64,000 bases of DNA from Ifrita kowaldi (taxonomy: Eukaryota; Chordata; Aves; Passeriformes; Cinclosomatidae). Location of the stretch: the NCBI GenBank assembly GCA_013398055.1, contig VZRS01012070.1, positions 124,001-188,000 of the forward strand. Direction: 5' to 3'. Positions 1-11,282 of the stretch are shown here, one piece after another (positions within the stretch are counted from its first letter, which is position 1; every line of letters begins with the position of its first letter). Under the pieces are notes generated by a model. It saw only the letters and a program-made list of their open reading frames with translations, was not told where the DNA came from and ran no database searches. The translations under genes were made by a program, and so were the position numbers.

Positions 1-2765
1 AACCTACACTCAGAGGTTCTCCATACCCTAAAGACATCCTCACATGCAACTATTCTGCCCTCCTGCCATTGCCAGTATGATTGTTCATACATTTATCTCT
101 GTTGTTAGATAATTACGATCTGGTATCTTAACAGGAACATCATTAATTCTCAGAAACCGTAAAACTAGCACTCTGACCCTGGATCCTCTTGAAATCTTTC
201 ACCTGTATGTTGTATTTTTAGGTAAAACACACAGTTATCCATTTTATTTTTAATATGAGAAAATATACGTCTTTGTTACAGTTTAATAATTAGCCATCTC
301 TTCAACTAAAATTTTAGAAGCATTAAATGTTTGACAACAGTCAAAAATACAGCAACCATGTAAATTTTATCAGCTTTTTCCCCCCCGTTTTGTAAAGCGG
401 AGCAGAATTCAAACTTCTTGTAGCTTTCATGTATGATTTCAGTGTTTTAGCTCTGCAGTGATTTTGCCTGCTGCACTTCACAAAGAAGGACACTTCTTTG
501 CTTTGTTTCAGATGTGGTATGCAGAAATCCCTTGGCATCGAGCCTTTGGACAGTTCTGCCACTGTTCCAGGAAAGCTCTGTGACCTGCGTACCTGTTTTT
601 GAAGCTTAATAGATCAGCATGTCAGAACCGAAGCTTCTTAAACTCAAATGCCTTTCTTTCCTGCCAAGGTCCTTTTAAAGGCACAGTGTCCCCATCAGGG
701 TCATCTTTTCTCCTGCTCTTGCAAAATCTGTGAAGCATGTCCCATCACTGATGTCTTTCACCCTCTCTCCTTTCTAGATACAAGGAAGTCTGGGACACAG
801 TAATCCATTGACTTTCTTCAACTTTTCAGCTGCCTCAGTGGTGTTTAAACCCTGTATCTCAGCATTCCCAGTTCCCTGATTTAAGGGTTGTCATGCTATC
901 TTCCAAAGTAGCAAGTAGGGAAACCTAAGGCCTTTGTCAGCTCTGGACTGGGAGTGATGGATGTTGTCTAGACCAACTGAAGAATGTCTAATTATGCATT
1001 TTTCTGTCTCCCTGCACTACATGTACCTTTTCCTTTGGTCAAGTATTTATCCACAATCTTCTTGAATCCTTTCTGAAAGTACTAACAAATAGCATCTCAG
1101 GGAGCTTTTCCTTTCTCTTTCCCAAATTCTTATGCGTTCTCTGCCCCACAGCTCTTCTAGCACTATCCACAGGTCCTATCCCAATGTTCTCTCCCCCATG
1201 ATTCCCATTCCCTAACCAACCCTACAATCAGCAGCCAACAGGGCTGTCTCCCTAGAATAGTTTTCATTTCCTCAGCCCACCACCACCTAGTACCATCCTC
1301 TTTGTGTTCAAGGACAGGGATTTCTCTCAAAGTAAGTATTTCTGGTAATTCTCTCTGTTCTCTTCAATACCTAATTGAGATAGGAATTCCCTATGCGTGC
1401 AGTCAGGTTATACCATTAGCTTGTGCCAAGTCTTTCACTTAGCACTCAGCTCCACAACTCACCTTGCTATAAGCCTGCAAGTATTGTTCCTTTTTTCATC
1501 ACTCCAAAAGTTCAAAAACACCCAGCCTAGCAGATGGACCTGTGTGTTGACACCAGTGAGCTGATCCTTGACCACCCTGCTACCAAAGCAACCATTTCTG
1601 CCATTATTAGCATTAAGCAGTGAGGAGGCACACCTGGTTAAACACTGAAAAACTAATATTGGGCTTTCAGAAACCATTCCTTAATGATACTTCACAAACC
1701 TCCAGGAAAATCTCATTAGCAGCAGTAGAAACCCTGGAGCTGTGCAGAACACATCCAGCATGTGTTGAAGGAGACCATTAGCTTGCCTCCTGATGAAAGA
1801 GGCCCATGAGTCACAGTGTAGGAGTCACTTGGGGGCCAGCAGAGATTTTGAGAATAGTGAGAAAGGACATCTAACAATCTAAGTGGAAACCCAGCAGCAA
1901 CAGAAAAGTCACAAAAGGGGTAGCTGTAGACATTCTGAATGGAGAACAAACAAGCAGAGTGTCAGGTTTAATATTTTTCAGCTTTTGAGGCAGAATGCCA
2001 GTTTAAGTTAATTTGGAGGAAATATCAGCATGCAGTACAGAATTATCTCTGCTACATGATATCTCTTCAAAGAGAAGAGTTCAGCACCTTTGGTATGAAC
2101 TTGGCCAGAATTTGTTCAAAGTTATTCTTTCTCATTGGCAAAAGCACTGATTTTACTTTTCCAGTGAGTAAAGTTCAAGCAGGAATTATTCTGCCCTTAT
2201 CACCTCAGTGCAAAACTAAAACATCCAAATGAACAGATGTCAAAATACCTTCGGGATGTTGTAAATACTTTTCAAATTCTTATGTTTCAGACTATATCCA
2301 ACTAATGTAGCTAGAGATGCTGCACCAAAATCACACTTGAAATTTTGACCTAGGTGTCTTTTACATTTACATTCCCCAGTCACCCTTATTTTTAATGATG
2401 CTCAGGAACATTTAAGAGATTCAGCTCCTTGCATCTTTCCGTTCTCACCCTCTACTTCTCTGTCAGAGTCAGCCTTCATCTTTTTCAGGAAAGCAATTCT
2501 TGCAAAGTGCCAGGTATGCTCAGCTGACATTTAACTGAACAGAAATAGGGGCTGCTCAGTCTCCTGAAATAACTGCACAGATCTTTTTAGGACTTTTCAG
2601 ATATACTGATCTATGATGGACTAATTGGAATTGGGACAAAACCCTTACATTGATTTGGCTTGAGCTAAGCAGGAATAAGAACAAAATTCTTCAGAGATGA
2701 TGGCTATCCTGAGGGTCCTTGTTTCTTATTCTCCTATCAGACAGACTTCTCCTGCTAACTGAGTT
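1..2765. other. Unique AT-rich non-coding DNA, no gene seen
   Basis: No open frame here is longer than about 77 codons and none resembles a protein family. The part from about 1040 to 1500 is pyrimidine-rich on the plus strand (many C and T runs), so short antisense frames appear by chance. I see no repeat family, RNA gene or clear regulatory site. It is probably intergenic or intronic. Confidence 0.7.
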
Positions 2766-2910
2766 TTGTTGTTCTTTTGGTTTTTTGGTGGTTTGTGGCC
2801 TTTTTATTTTTTGGGGGGGGGTTTGTTTGGTTGGGTTTTTGTGGTGGTGTTGGGGTTTGGTTTTTTGTTTGTTTGTTTTGATTTTTCTTGTTTGGTTGGT
2901 TTTTTTTTTT
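2766..2910. repeat. G/T-rich low-complexity tract
   Basis: The plus strand is almost entirely T and G, with TTTG- and TTGG-type words, a run of nine G at 2813-2821, GGG at 2833-2835 and GGGG at 2852-2855, ending in a T run near 2910. The open frames across it encode only Phe, Leu, Val, Gly and Trp and are artefacts of composition. The G runs could allow a long-loop G-quadruplex on this strand, but this is inference. Confidence 0.85.
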
Positions 2911-3629
2911 ACATAAAAGCTGCCTTGTCCCCAGTCAAAAGAGTGACATTAATGCTGAATATTGCACTGCCCAGTTTCAAGATTTTGTAAGTCTCATACT
3001 CTGGTTTCCTGTCATCTAAGCTAGCTTTCAAACAAGAGAAGAAAAAAAAATTGTGCTTATGAAATCTAAATGCCAGAAAGGCAAATGAAAGGAAACCTCA
3101 CCTTATTTTGGTCCCAAAATTCAGCTGCAAGATGTTCAAAGAGGATTTAGGACTGGTGATATCTGCTGACTTTCCCTAGCTGTTTCCTTGTGGAGTCTGT
3201 CTCCTGTAAGTGTAACACAGATGCACAGAAGTTATCCTTTGTCATTTATACAAAGATGTTCACCTCCCAGACTCGCCTGTTTGCAGATGGAGAAAGTAAA
3301 AGAAGATGATATGCCTAACAGCAGCAGAATGTTAAATAAATTACAGGTATCGTAGACAGTCCATGCCCTCGTCATCTGAAGAGGAGAGTATAGAATACAA
3401 ACCTGGTGCATAACTTCTCCTGTTTTGAAAGTCCAGAGAAGTGGCTTAAACCTGCCAACAGTAATTAAACATTTTCTGATCCCAGATGCATCTCTGTCTA
3501 TGCCTGGTCACAAATATTCCTTACCTTAGCATGAACTTGCACGTCACAAAGTTGTTGCAAACATCAGCAGAGCTCTCCATTTCATGGACAGACTGAAGCC
3601 TTGACCTCTTTTATTCTCCACTATGTCGT
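2911..3629. other. Unique non-coding DNA, no gene seen
   Basis: Ordinary AT-rich sequence between the G/T tract and the first CR1 fragment. I see no coding frame, RNA gene or repeat in it. Confidence 0.65.
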
Positions 3630-3911
3630 AGAATCATAGAAGTGTTAAGGTTGGAAAAGACCTCCAAGATCATCAAGTCCAACCACTAACCTAACACTGC
3701 TAACTTCACCACTAAACCATGTCCCCAGCTGCTACAACTAGGCATTTTTTTTTAAATTTCGAAGAAATGGTGATTCCGTCACATTTCTGCACAATCTGTT
3801 TCAATACTTGACCAGCCTTTCAGTGAAGGAATTTTTCCTAATATCCAACTAAACCTCCCCTGGTGCAACATGAGGCCATTTTCTCATCCTGTCACTTGTT
3901 ACCTGGAGAAG
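3630..3911 (-). mobile_element. CR1 LINE fragment, 3' end
   Basis: Read on the minus strand this is the 3' terminal part of a CR1 non-LTR retrotransposon. The plus strand begins with the complement of the CR1 tail (AGAATCATAGAA), then the typical block GGTTGGAAAAGACCTCCAAG followed by ATCATCAAGTCCAACC. After that come the conserved stretches near 3800-3910 (AGTGAAGGAATTTTTCCTAA; TCCAACTAAACCTCCCCTGG). The match is by memory of the CR1 consensus. The copy is 5' truncated, as most CR1 insertions are, and has no coding capacity. A T run near 3747 interrupts the alignment. It is dead sequence and useful as a lineage and age marker. Confidence 0.93.
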
Positions 3912-5279
3912 GTATCATCTACTGATTTAGCATGAGTGGGTCAGACTGCCCTGAATGCCATGAGCATAGCTATGGGCTTAGCAGGCTGTCGAAGGAACAA
4001 AGAGAAGACAATGTAAATCATAAGCTGTGCATTTGCCAGGGTTTTTAGATGATTTGAGGGGTGCACAATGGCACATTATATCAATTCTGGAAGACACTTT
4101 TCCCACACAGAAGAAGGAGTCTATTATTGCAATCTCCATGGGCACTGGTGCTTTCTCCACAGACTCTATCTCTCTCCTTGTCCCAATTTGGATTTTCAGG
4201 GTAAAGCTGATGGCAGGATCATTCCACCTGATTTATCACCTCAGTCTGATAAAACCCTGAAAAAGGATGGAGGCAAGCTAAGGGAGAGAAAGAAAGTAGC
4301 CAGCATCAGACTATAAGATGTAATTTTTCCCACCCACACAGCATGTGCCTGAGGGAAAGCTGAGAATAATGAGCATGGCAGTCTCGTTTTAAGGGTTTGT
4401 TGCTTCTTTAAACAGAAATTAGAAGGCAAAACAGATCTTTGTTAAATGTTGAATGTTGTGCATCCCTCTGCATTTATGTTTCAGAACATCTGGAACATCC
4501 TGTGGGAGCTTTTGTAGCTCTCTTTTAAGTGGGACAGAAAGGAAAAAGAGAAGAAAGCCGCAGAAAACACAATGCTCCAGGAATTAGATGCCAGCTACTC
4601 ATAGAAAAAACCACAGCATCAAAACTCAGAAGAACAGGACACAGATACTTCTTTTTCTGGATCACCTGGAAGGTACCTATCAAATCAAGCATCTCTGTCT
4701 CACCAGGTCTGGCATTTGCCTGTGCTCCATCCTCTCCTCCATGAAGTATCACAAAATCAGGTGCTTCTCTCTATGCATGGTATTCTGAATCAAGGACACA
4801 TTCCCAAGGATGGTAACACTAAACTATGAATGGGAAAGTTACAAGACCTCTTCAAAACAAATCTTCCCATGTTGCTACTTCTTGCACTCTGTTTCATGTG
4901 AAACTGAATTAGTGAATGCATACAAAATCTTTGGCAAACTTCCTCCATGTGGCTTCTGTGTAAATAAATACTGCAGACAAGTGAAAATACATAAATGCTG
5001 AATATGTACGGATTTGCATAAGACAAAGAGAGAATGCAGTTCAAGTAGATGTGAGCATCTGAGTCCATGACTTCTGTGTAGTTACAGCTTGTTGCAACAG
5101 AGGGGAAAAAGCATGGATAGGACCAAATAGTGAATAATGAGGGGATGGCCTGTGCAACAGCGTGAGACAGAGCTTGACACTGAGAAGAAGAGGCATGTTA
5201 CCACAGAAGCTAAAGGTGGCAAGCAAACCGTTCTGATGTGAAAGGAAGAGAGAGCACAGAGACAGAATATTACATAGCT
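3912..5279. other. Unique non-coding DNA, no gene seen
   Basis: Several frames of 60-92 codons overlap on both strands (for example 4790-5068 minus). They overlap each other and share no recognisable domain, so they look like chance. No repeat family is recognised between the two CR1 fragments. Confidence 0.6.
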
Positions 5280-5457
5280 CTGCAGAGGTTTGTAGAGCCT
5301 GAGACCATCCCTGTAAGTGTTCAAAACATGTAGACGGATCACTAAGAGATGTGGTTTAGTGGGAGCCTTGGCAGTGATTAGATAATGATTGAACTCAATG
5401 ATCTTCGGTTTTCCAACCTAAACAACTCCATGATTCTTTGATTCTGTGATTCTGTGA
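5280..5457 (+). mobile_element. CR1 LINE fragment, 3' end with 8-mer tail
   Basis: A plus-strand CR1 3' end. The stretch from about 5280 resembles the CR1 segment that reads 'cagag aggt tgtggagtct ccatcc'. It continues into AGATGTGGTTTAGTGGGAG, CTCAATGATCTTC and TTTTCCAACCTAAAC, and ends in tandem 8-mers of the ATTCTNTG type (about 5432-5456), the diagnostic CR1 terminus. Only the last ~180 bp are present, so it is a 5'-truncated non-coding insertion. Confidence 0.92.
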
Positions 5458-7021
5458 AGTGGCAGTGCCATTAAGGGAATGTCCTGTTCATTGAAAGAAA
5501 GTGGAATCTGGGTCCATTTGCATGACACTTCGTCACTTCTGCTTCCTTATAGAGTTTAGGATAACTGTCTCCAATACAAAACTTCAGAGTACAGAAAGAT
5601 TTTTCTTTAGATGAAAGAACAGACTAAAAAGAAAACTAGAAAAATTGAAATTCATAGAAGCAGTGTGAAACCAGTTCAGAAATATTTCACTAGACATACA
5701 GAGGTCTGTGGCACACATTTAAGCAAGACAAGGGGAAAACAGTGTACACTAATGGTAAGGTATATGAATATATATGTAAACATCTTCCAAAAACTAGACC
5801 AGACAAGGCTGACAGAATCAATGAATGGAAATTACAGTCAGCACCAGGGAAAAGCATTGTGATCTAAGTATTACTCACATGCAGTTCTGAAAACAACGTT
5901 ATCTAAGTACATGCTTAAGTGTTTCAGCAAAACAAGATTAAAACATTGCCATTGTCCAAAGAGACTCTGTAATTAGAACTGGACTCCCAGGATAGCACAT
6001 AAACATGAAAAATTCTCTACCTTTTCTTTTTGATCACATTTCTTTAAAAAAAAAAATACTCAGAAGAGTTTCATTTACATGTCACAGACAGCTTGATCTA
6101 TATTCAGAAAGAACATCATGTCCTCCTTAGATGTCAAAACAATTTTATCTCTTAACCTGAGTTTGGAGTCAGACATCAAGGATGCAATGCATGTGGCTCC
6201 CATTAAAGTGTTGATCTGTAACACCTGCAGTTCACAGAAGTTCTATACTTTAAATAAACTAAAACTTTTCTTTCCTATTCCACTGCTGTGCATTGCTTAG
6301 TTGCAAATTGTTTTTCTAACTTGACTTCCAACTTTGAAAAAAAATGCAATTTAGACTTGCTACCTGGGAAGCTTAATTCAATTTCCTGTTCCATCACAGA
6401 TTCCCTGTGTGTCTTTAAGGAAGCCACACAGGTTGTGATTTAAGAGATAGATTGGAGCTTTGCTTCCCTTTAAAATGCTTTGTAGTTCTGGCCATAGTGT
6501 CTATGACCATCTATAATATATATACAATGATACAGACATACAATCCCCTTGGAAATAACTTGTAGTGGATTAAGATTTTTCTGCCTACCACCTATCCATT
6601 GTGAGCCTCTGCCTGTCTTTGTAGCCAGCCTGTGTTATGAGGTTGTATTAGTGTTTATAGCCTGCTTCAGTACAAAATCAGCTAGTTTAGCCTGAATTGT
6701 GACTGAAGGCAGTGTGGGCTACTGGCACAGCTCAGGGAGCTGAGGGAGAAATAATGCCTGGAAGACAGTCAATTCAGTAATAAACAGCAGAAAGAAAGGA
6801 TGGGGCAAGGAATAACTTGATCAGCTACACTGCTGCTTCAATACAGAGGACACCCCTGCCTTTAGACATAGTCATAATCCTCAGTACCAGGCAGAAAAAA
6901 GCAGGATGAGGGTAGACAGGTTAGGATTATGGTACACGAAAAAAGTACAAGCCAGTTTGTCTGAAGACGAAGAATACATAGACAGCAGTACCAAAAAGCC
7001 AGAAGTTTGTGTGTGTGCATG
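5458..7021. other. Unique AT-rich non-coding DNA, no gene seen
   Basis: It contains short A runs (near 6046) and a few chance frames up to 83 codons. A short TG alternation (7006-7022) lies directly against the LTR-like element that follows. I recognise no gene or repeat family. Confidence 0.6.
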
Positions 7022-7250
7022 TGTAGTGGTTTAGCAGGAAATTAAATTAGAAATAAGCCACTCTGCTACCCCTGCCCTTTCTGGTAAGGGAGGGACAAAA
7101 GCAGAAACTATGGGTTGAGATAATAATTTACTGAAAGCACAAAGCAATGGAATAAGAAACACACAATACCAGCCACAATATTAATAAAAGAAGTGTACAA
7201 AAAGAGAAGATGTTTTACCCACCCAAAGGTGTTCACCACCAGGAACAAAA

Positions 7251-7264
7251 CCAAAATGGCGGAC
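7251..7264 (+). promoter_or_regulatory. YY1-type motif 1 in LTR-like segment
   Basis: CCAAAATGGCGGAC fits the general AANATGGCGNC binding pattern of the zinc-finger factor YY1. It is one of three such motifs within about 270 bp. Binding is inferred from the motif only. Confidence 0.45.
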
Positions 7265-7305
7265 GCTCCCCACAGGTGACATCCCATGGCCTCCCCAGAC
7301 AGAGG

Positions 7306-7320
7306 TAAGATGGCGGCTGC
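7306..7320 (+). promoter_or_regulatory. YY1-type motif 2 in LTR-like segment
   Basis: TAAGATGGCGGCTGC is close to an ideal YY1 site (AAGATGGCGGC core). It lies about 50 bp from motif 1 in the same orientation. Confidence 0.5.
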
Positions 7321-7505
7321 TCCCACACGCTGCTCCACATGGCTGTTGGGAACAAAGACAAGATGGTGAGGGACTCCTGCAGACAGTGCCTCGCACCCCA
7401 GCCCAAAACAATGAAGACCAGTGACAAACAAACCCCCTGGAAAGGTAGGTTGTCCGAGCTGGGTCGCATTGCCGCTCTGCTGGGCTCAGTTCCCCTCAGG
7501 TGCCT

Positions 7506-7520
7506 GAGCCGCCATTTCTA
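7506..7520 (-). promoter_or_regulatory. YY1-type motif 3 in LTR-like segment
   Basis: GAGCCGCCATTTCTA on the plus strand is the complement of an AAATGGCGGC-type YY1 core. It faces opposite to the other two. Confidence 0.45.
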
Positions 7521-7669
7521 CCTCTCCGCTGCGCTGTGGGGGGAAAAATCACAAATTACTAGGCAAAAAATCCCTTCTACCCAAACTCTGAAAAACAAGG
7601 ATTATGTCTGAGATCTTCCCTGAATTATAAGCAGCTGACTCTCTTCCCAGGCTGCTCAGAAGTATTTGG

Positions 7670-8035
7670 TAGATATGTGAGATTGGTAGATGGTGAAAAA
7701 CACATCTTTTGTGGGACTTTGTATCAATATATTAATTTTCAATCAAAGCAGAAACTGTTGCCTGGAATCAAAACTTTCCAAACAAAATCAAAGTGGTAAT
7801 ATAAAGAGCAGTTATTTAATGAAAGCTTTCAGGTGCACAAAAATAGCTAAGCGCATGAGCAGTATAGGATTTCTACAATTTTTATAAGGTTAGTTAATTA
7901 GTCTATCTAGCAGGTACATCCAATAGGAGAGCAGTTGCCCTGGTGACCCACCCTTGGGCCTGCCCCTTGGAGTGTCTCCAGGGAGTTCCTTGCTATCCGT
8001 CTTGTTTTGCCTCTCAAATGCTGGTGCAAAACAAG
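7670..8035 (-). mobile_element. Second LTR-like segment with promoter signals
   Basis: On the minus strand the order of signals is that of a retroviral LTR. An ATTGG (inverted CCAAT) lies at 7924-7920 and a TATAAAA at 7886-7880. About 60 bp downstream is a possible poly(A) signal, ATTAAA, at 7820-7815. The sequence upstream of the CCAAT box is GC-richer (CCACCCTTGGGCCTGCCCCT on the plus strand). It resembles avian LTR sequence I have seen, but I cannot name the family. Borders are approximate; TG...CA ends at 8033 and 7756 are possible but lack a matching target duplication. It could belong to one composite element with the neighbour at 7022-7550. Confidence 0.42.
7815..7924 (-). promoter_or_regulatory. 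Putative LTR promoter: CCAAT, TATA, poly(A) signal
   Basis: Read on the minus strand: ATTGG at 7924-7920, CCTTATAAAAATTG at 7889-7876 and ATTAAA at 7820-7815. The spacing predicts a start near 7850 and a very short R region. Activity is unknown. Confidence 0.4.
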
Positions 8036-9728
8036 ATGTCCTTGTTAAAAATTATTTTCTTGAAAATACGACTAAATAGAATTTCAAGAGTGTGACATAA
8101 TGTGTTAGAAAGGTTAGCTGTGGTTCTAAAGTGGGAAAAAGGGTAAGAAGGTGCTAGAAACTATATATTAAAAAATCTACAGAGCTAAAAATACATGAAA
8201 AAACTAAAAATCTTCAGGCATCACAAGTCCTCCAGAAGTGAGATCCATGTTAGAAAAGAAAACAATAGGTACTTCTTATTCTAAAACATTCTGCCCTAAA
8301 TATTTGGATGCTAGGAACTCAATTTTGGGTTAATCTGAGATGCCTCTTACAACACTGGCATTTTAAATTGTCCTTTCCCTCATCTCCAAAAGATAAGTTG
8401 TGTTTGCGCCACAGAATTACAAAAGTTGACCTGGTTTTGCTGACAAATCTAACTTTCAATGAACCCTGACATTAGTGAGCTGTGTTTTCTTTAGTGAGGT
8501 CCTTATACCAAGCATGGAGACTGCTTGTGAAAAGTGCTTTTAGTGAGGTCAGTATTACCACTCAGCATTTGGCTGACCCTGTGGAAGGGTAAGAATGAGC
8601 TCTAGTGCTGCAATGCTAGCACATCTAGTGCAGCAAGTGTTGTGAAACCTGCTGTTTTACTTTATTCTGCAGCTCCTGGATGTTTGTGACTATTTGGAAT
8701 TCTAATTCGTGTTAAAAAGAAAGCAGCTATGGTAACAACAGAATAAATAATGACTGGTTTTCCATTTACTTACATCCTGCATCTGTTCATCTTTCTGCCT
8801 GCCCCTACCACAATTACTTCAGCTACTCCTCTGCCCACCCCCAACTCCCTCCCATGTCACCAAACCTCTGGTCTATAACTTTATATTCTTCACTAACTGT
8901 GGTTAGTTCAGCCCATGCTGAAGACTTTTGAGTTTGTGCTGAAGCTTTTGCATCACTGACAGTATTAATCTGAGGCTTCCTTTTTATCTCAGCTGTCAAT
9001 TTTTGTGAAACTTGTCAGACCTTTGTAACTTCAAGATACTTTGTCCTTTTGCTGATTCTGGTAGGATCAACCAGCTTGGTCAAGAGGGTGAGAGAACAAA
9101 GAGCAAGCAAAGAGACTGATGGACACAGATTACAGTCACATTTCCTTAAAAAGCCAACCTTTCAACAGGTCATTATGGTCTTCAAAGAATGCTCACGTTA
9201 TCCCTAAGGCTTAAAAATTAAGTTGCCAAAAAAGGCATCTCAAAACTGTTTAATAATATCTAATAATTCTGTGGACAAGATTCATTACATATTTCATCTG
9301 CAAATCTATGTAAGTTTTGTCTTTGTGATCTCCTCTAGACAGCTAGCTTTCTGCTGGCACACGTCTTTTTTGGAGACATGTGACTGATATCATGAAGTCC
9401 CATTCTTGTTAATTTGTTTCAAAATTATTTTCTGAAACCTCAGAAAAAAGAAAGCACCTTCTCCTCTGCTATCCCATAGGTTGTACAGTGTGTAAAGGCT
9501 ACCAGCCCTAACTGTGCAATGAAAACTGTGCAATGCAATTTTACTCCTCTCAACAGAAGGTACAATAAAATAGGTTTTCCACCAAGAAATTACCCTTATT
9601 CTAAGAGTGTTAATCTTTCGAGTTTAAAGGTGTTCTCCGCAGCTCCCTCTTATATGCAGCAGAGTGCATTGATGTTTAGTTTCGCTCTCCCCACCGCATC
9701 CTTTTATGCATTAGTGCTTGCATTTTAA
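8036..9728. other. Unique AT-rich non-coding DNA, no gene seen
   Basis: No credible coding frame. Small internal duplications are visible: TTTAGTGAGGTC occurs near 8490 and TTTTAGTGAGGTC near 8538, and there is a 12-bp doublet at 9510-9535. No known repeat family is recognised. Confidence 0.6.
9510..9535 (+). repeat. Short tandem doublet (period 14)
   Basis: AACTGTGCAATG occurs twice, at 9510-9521 and 9524-9535, separated by two A. It is a minor replication-slippage type duplication. Confidence 0.8.
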
Positions 9729-10308
9729 ATGGAGAAAACGCTGGGAAACTCCCCTTGCAAAGGCAAGCTGGCTTTTCCCACAGATACAGCTCATGCCATG
9801 TTACTCATCACGCTGACTGCCTCTCACACGCTGGGTGTGCATGTGCGAAGGCGGGGCACAGCAGCTCATCCTGCCCTGGAGGATGCTCACATCGATGCCG
9901 GGGGCTATCTGAACCAGAAACAAAGCATGAAAGTGCTTTATAACCACCCCACGGGGACAGCAGGAATCCGAGCCAAAGCAATTTGCTACCACTGGAAAAA
10001 AAACCCGCCATCAGTGCTGTCTGCACGACTGCTGGTGCTGCAAACCAGCTTGTAGCTGTGTGAGCCCAGCTCCAGGAAAACAGCAAGTCTTAGCTGGGGG
10101 TCCTCACCTGCCCAAAGAAAATAGTGGCTCTGTCTGTGCTGAGTCCTGCCAGGTACATACCAGCCAAACCCCAGAAACAGTGGATTTTCCTGTGTCTGAA
10201 ATCGGTCAGTCTAAGTCTCATAAGCAAACCCTGTCTAACCCCAGCTGCCAGTCCTGTAAATCAAAAAAATACACGCTAAAATGGCTGTGGTTACCTTACA
10301 AATCCTGA
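9729..10308. other. Locally GC- and CpG-richer block, no gene called
   Basis: This block has more C+G and more CpG than its surroundings, for example around 9826-9905. Frames of 108 (plus) and 92 (minus) codons overlap here. GC-rich DNA has fewer stop codons, and neither frame resembles a known protein, so I do not call a gene. An old exon, a promoter-like patch or a decayed repeat are all possible. Confidence 0.4.
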
Positions 10309-11230
10309 TTTGCTTTTTACACCTTTTGAGTCATTTTAGGTTCTTGGAGTCTTTGGGGTACACTGACATAGTTTTTTCCAGCTTTTCTCCACAAAACAAA
10401 ATGTTGAGAAATTCTGTTTGTCGGTAACACTGGAGGGGCTGCCAAGGTTTCTGCTCTGGGTTGGCACAGCGGACAGCTGAGCTTCTCCTGCCATTTATAG
10501 GCACAGCCTAAAGCCTGACATTTTATGGCAGAGCAAAATCAAGCTGTAAACTGCAATGGCTCATGATAAGCTCATGAGCACTTCATCAGGAATGGGAGGT
10601 GTGAAAACATAACCCCAGCAGCAGCCTGAGGGAAAACTTTCCTTTTCGTCATCTCTTAGTTCACTAAAATTGGTGGAAATCAAGAAATTGCAAAATTCAA
10701 AAGGTTGTGAGGAGATGAAATAGCTTCAAACAGTTAAATAGTTTTAAGATTCAAAATACTCTTTAGATTTTGGAATCCCTTATTGTACTCATGCTCTTAC
10801 CTGCCTGATGTCCAAAAGATTTAGCATCTTCCTTAGGATTTAAAGGTCTATTAAGATTTACACGTACTGCAAATGGCATCTACCATGCAGTGCCTGGCAT
10901 CAGCTTTTTAATAAATGAAGTATGACCTGGCAATCTATAACAAGGTAACATCCATCTCTGAGGACAGAAACATAGGAAGATGCTGCAGGAGGTTTCCACC
11001 TTTCTTCTCATGTGAATGCTGTCTTTTTCCACATTCAACAAAGACCTATGTGATATATTTTCTTGTCAAGCTCAGACTTCAGAGGTAATTAGGAAAACAC
11101 TGCTTTTTTTCTGTAATCTATAGGATACATTTTTATTTTTATTGTGCTACTCTGTACCATCACTTGATACTGACGCCACAGCTGTCTCTATCTTCTTTAC
11201 TTCATGTGCTAAGGACAAGTCTGACAGCAA
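10309..11230. other. Unique non-coding DNA, no gene seen
   Basis: AT-rich and without credible frames. A short inverted repeat lies at 10559-10579 (GCTCATGA and TCATGAGC around a 5-base loop). Confidence 0.6.
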
Positions 11231-11282
11231 GTTAACTGGAGTTAAGCAAGTAGTTAACTGGAGTTAAGCAAGTACTTAACTG
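11231..11282 (+). repeat. Perfect 22-bp tandem duplication plus partial copy
   Basis: GTTAACTGGAGTTAAGCAAG followed by TA occurs at 11231-11252 and exactly again at 11253-11274. A partial third start, CTTAACTG, follows at 11275. The identity of the two units suggests a recent slippage event or a short minisatellite. Confidence 0.92.

Larger units (their letters stand above)
7022..7550 (-). mobile_element. Endogenous retrovirus LTR-like sequence
   Basis: The plus strand begins TGTAGTGGTTTAGC, close to the TGTCGTGGTTTAAC that starts the LTR at 15320 (12 of 14 bases). About 90 bp further in, both carry a GGTTGAGATAA / GGCTGAGATAA block. In the solo LTR those sequences are the 3' (U5) end of a minus-strand LTR, so I read this piece in the same direction. 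The rest differs from the 15.3 kb element and is richer in G+C. It has three motifs of the form ATGGCGG or its complement. On the minus strand two splice-acceptor-like stretches are visible (pyrimidine run then CACAG near 7540, and CCCAACAG near 7345). The 5' border is not visible. A 107-codon minus-strand frame crosses it, but I treat that as chance. The family is not assigned. Confidence 0.55.

Noticed and set aside
7108..7431. 107-codon minus-strand frame in the LTR-like segment
   Set aside because: Lies in LTR-type sequence and overlaps frames of similar size in other phases. It shows no viral or cellular domain.
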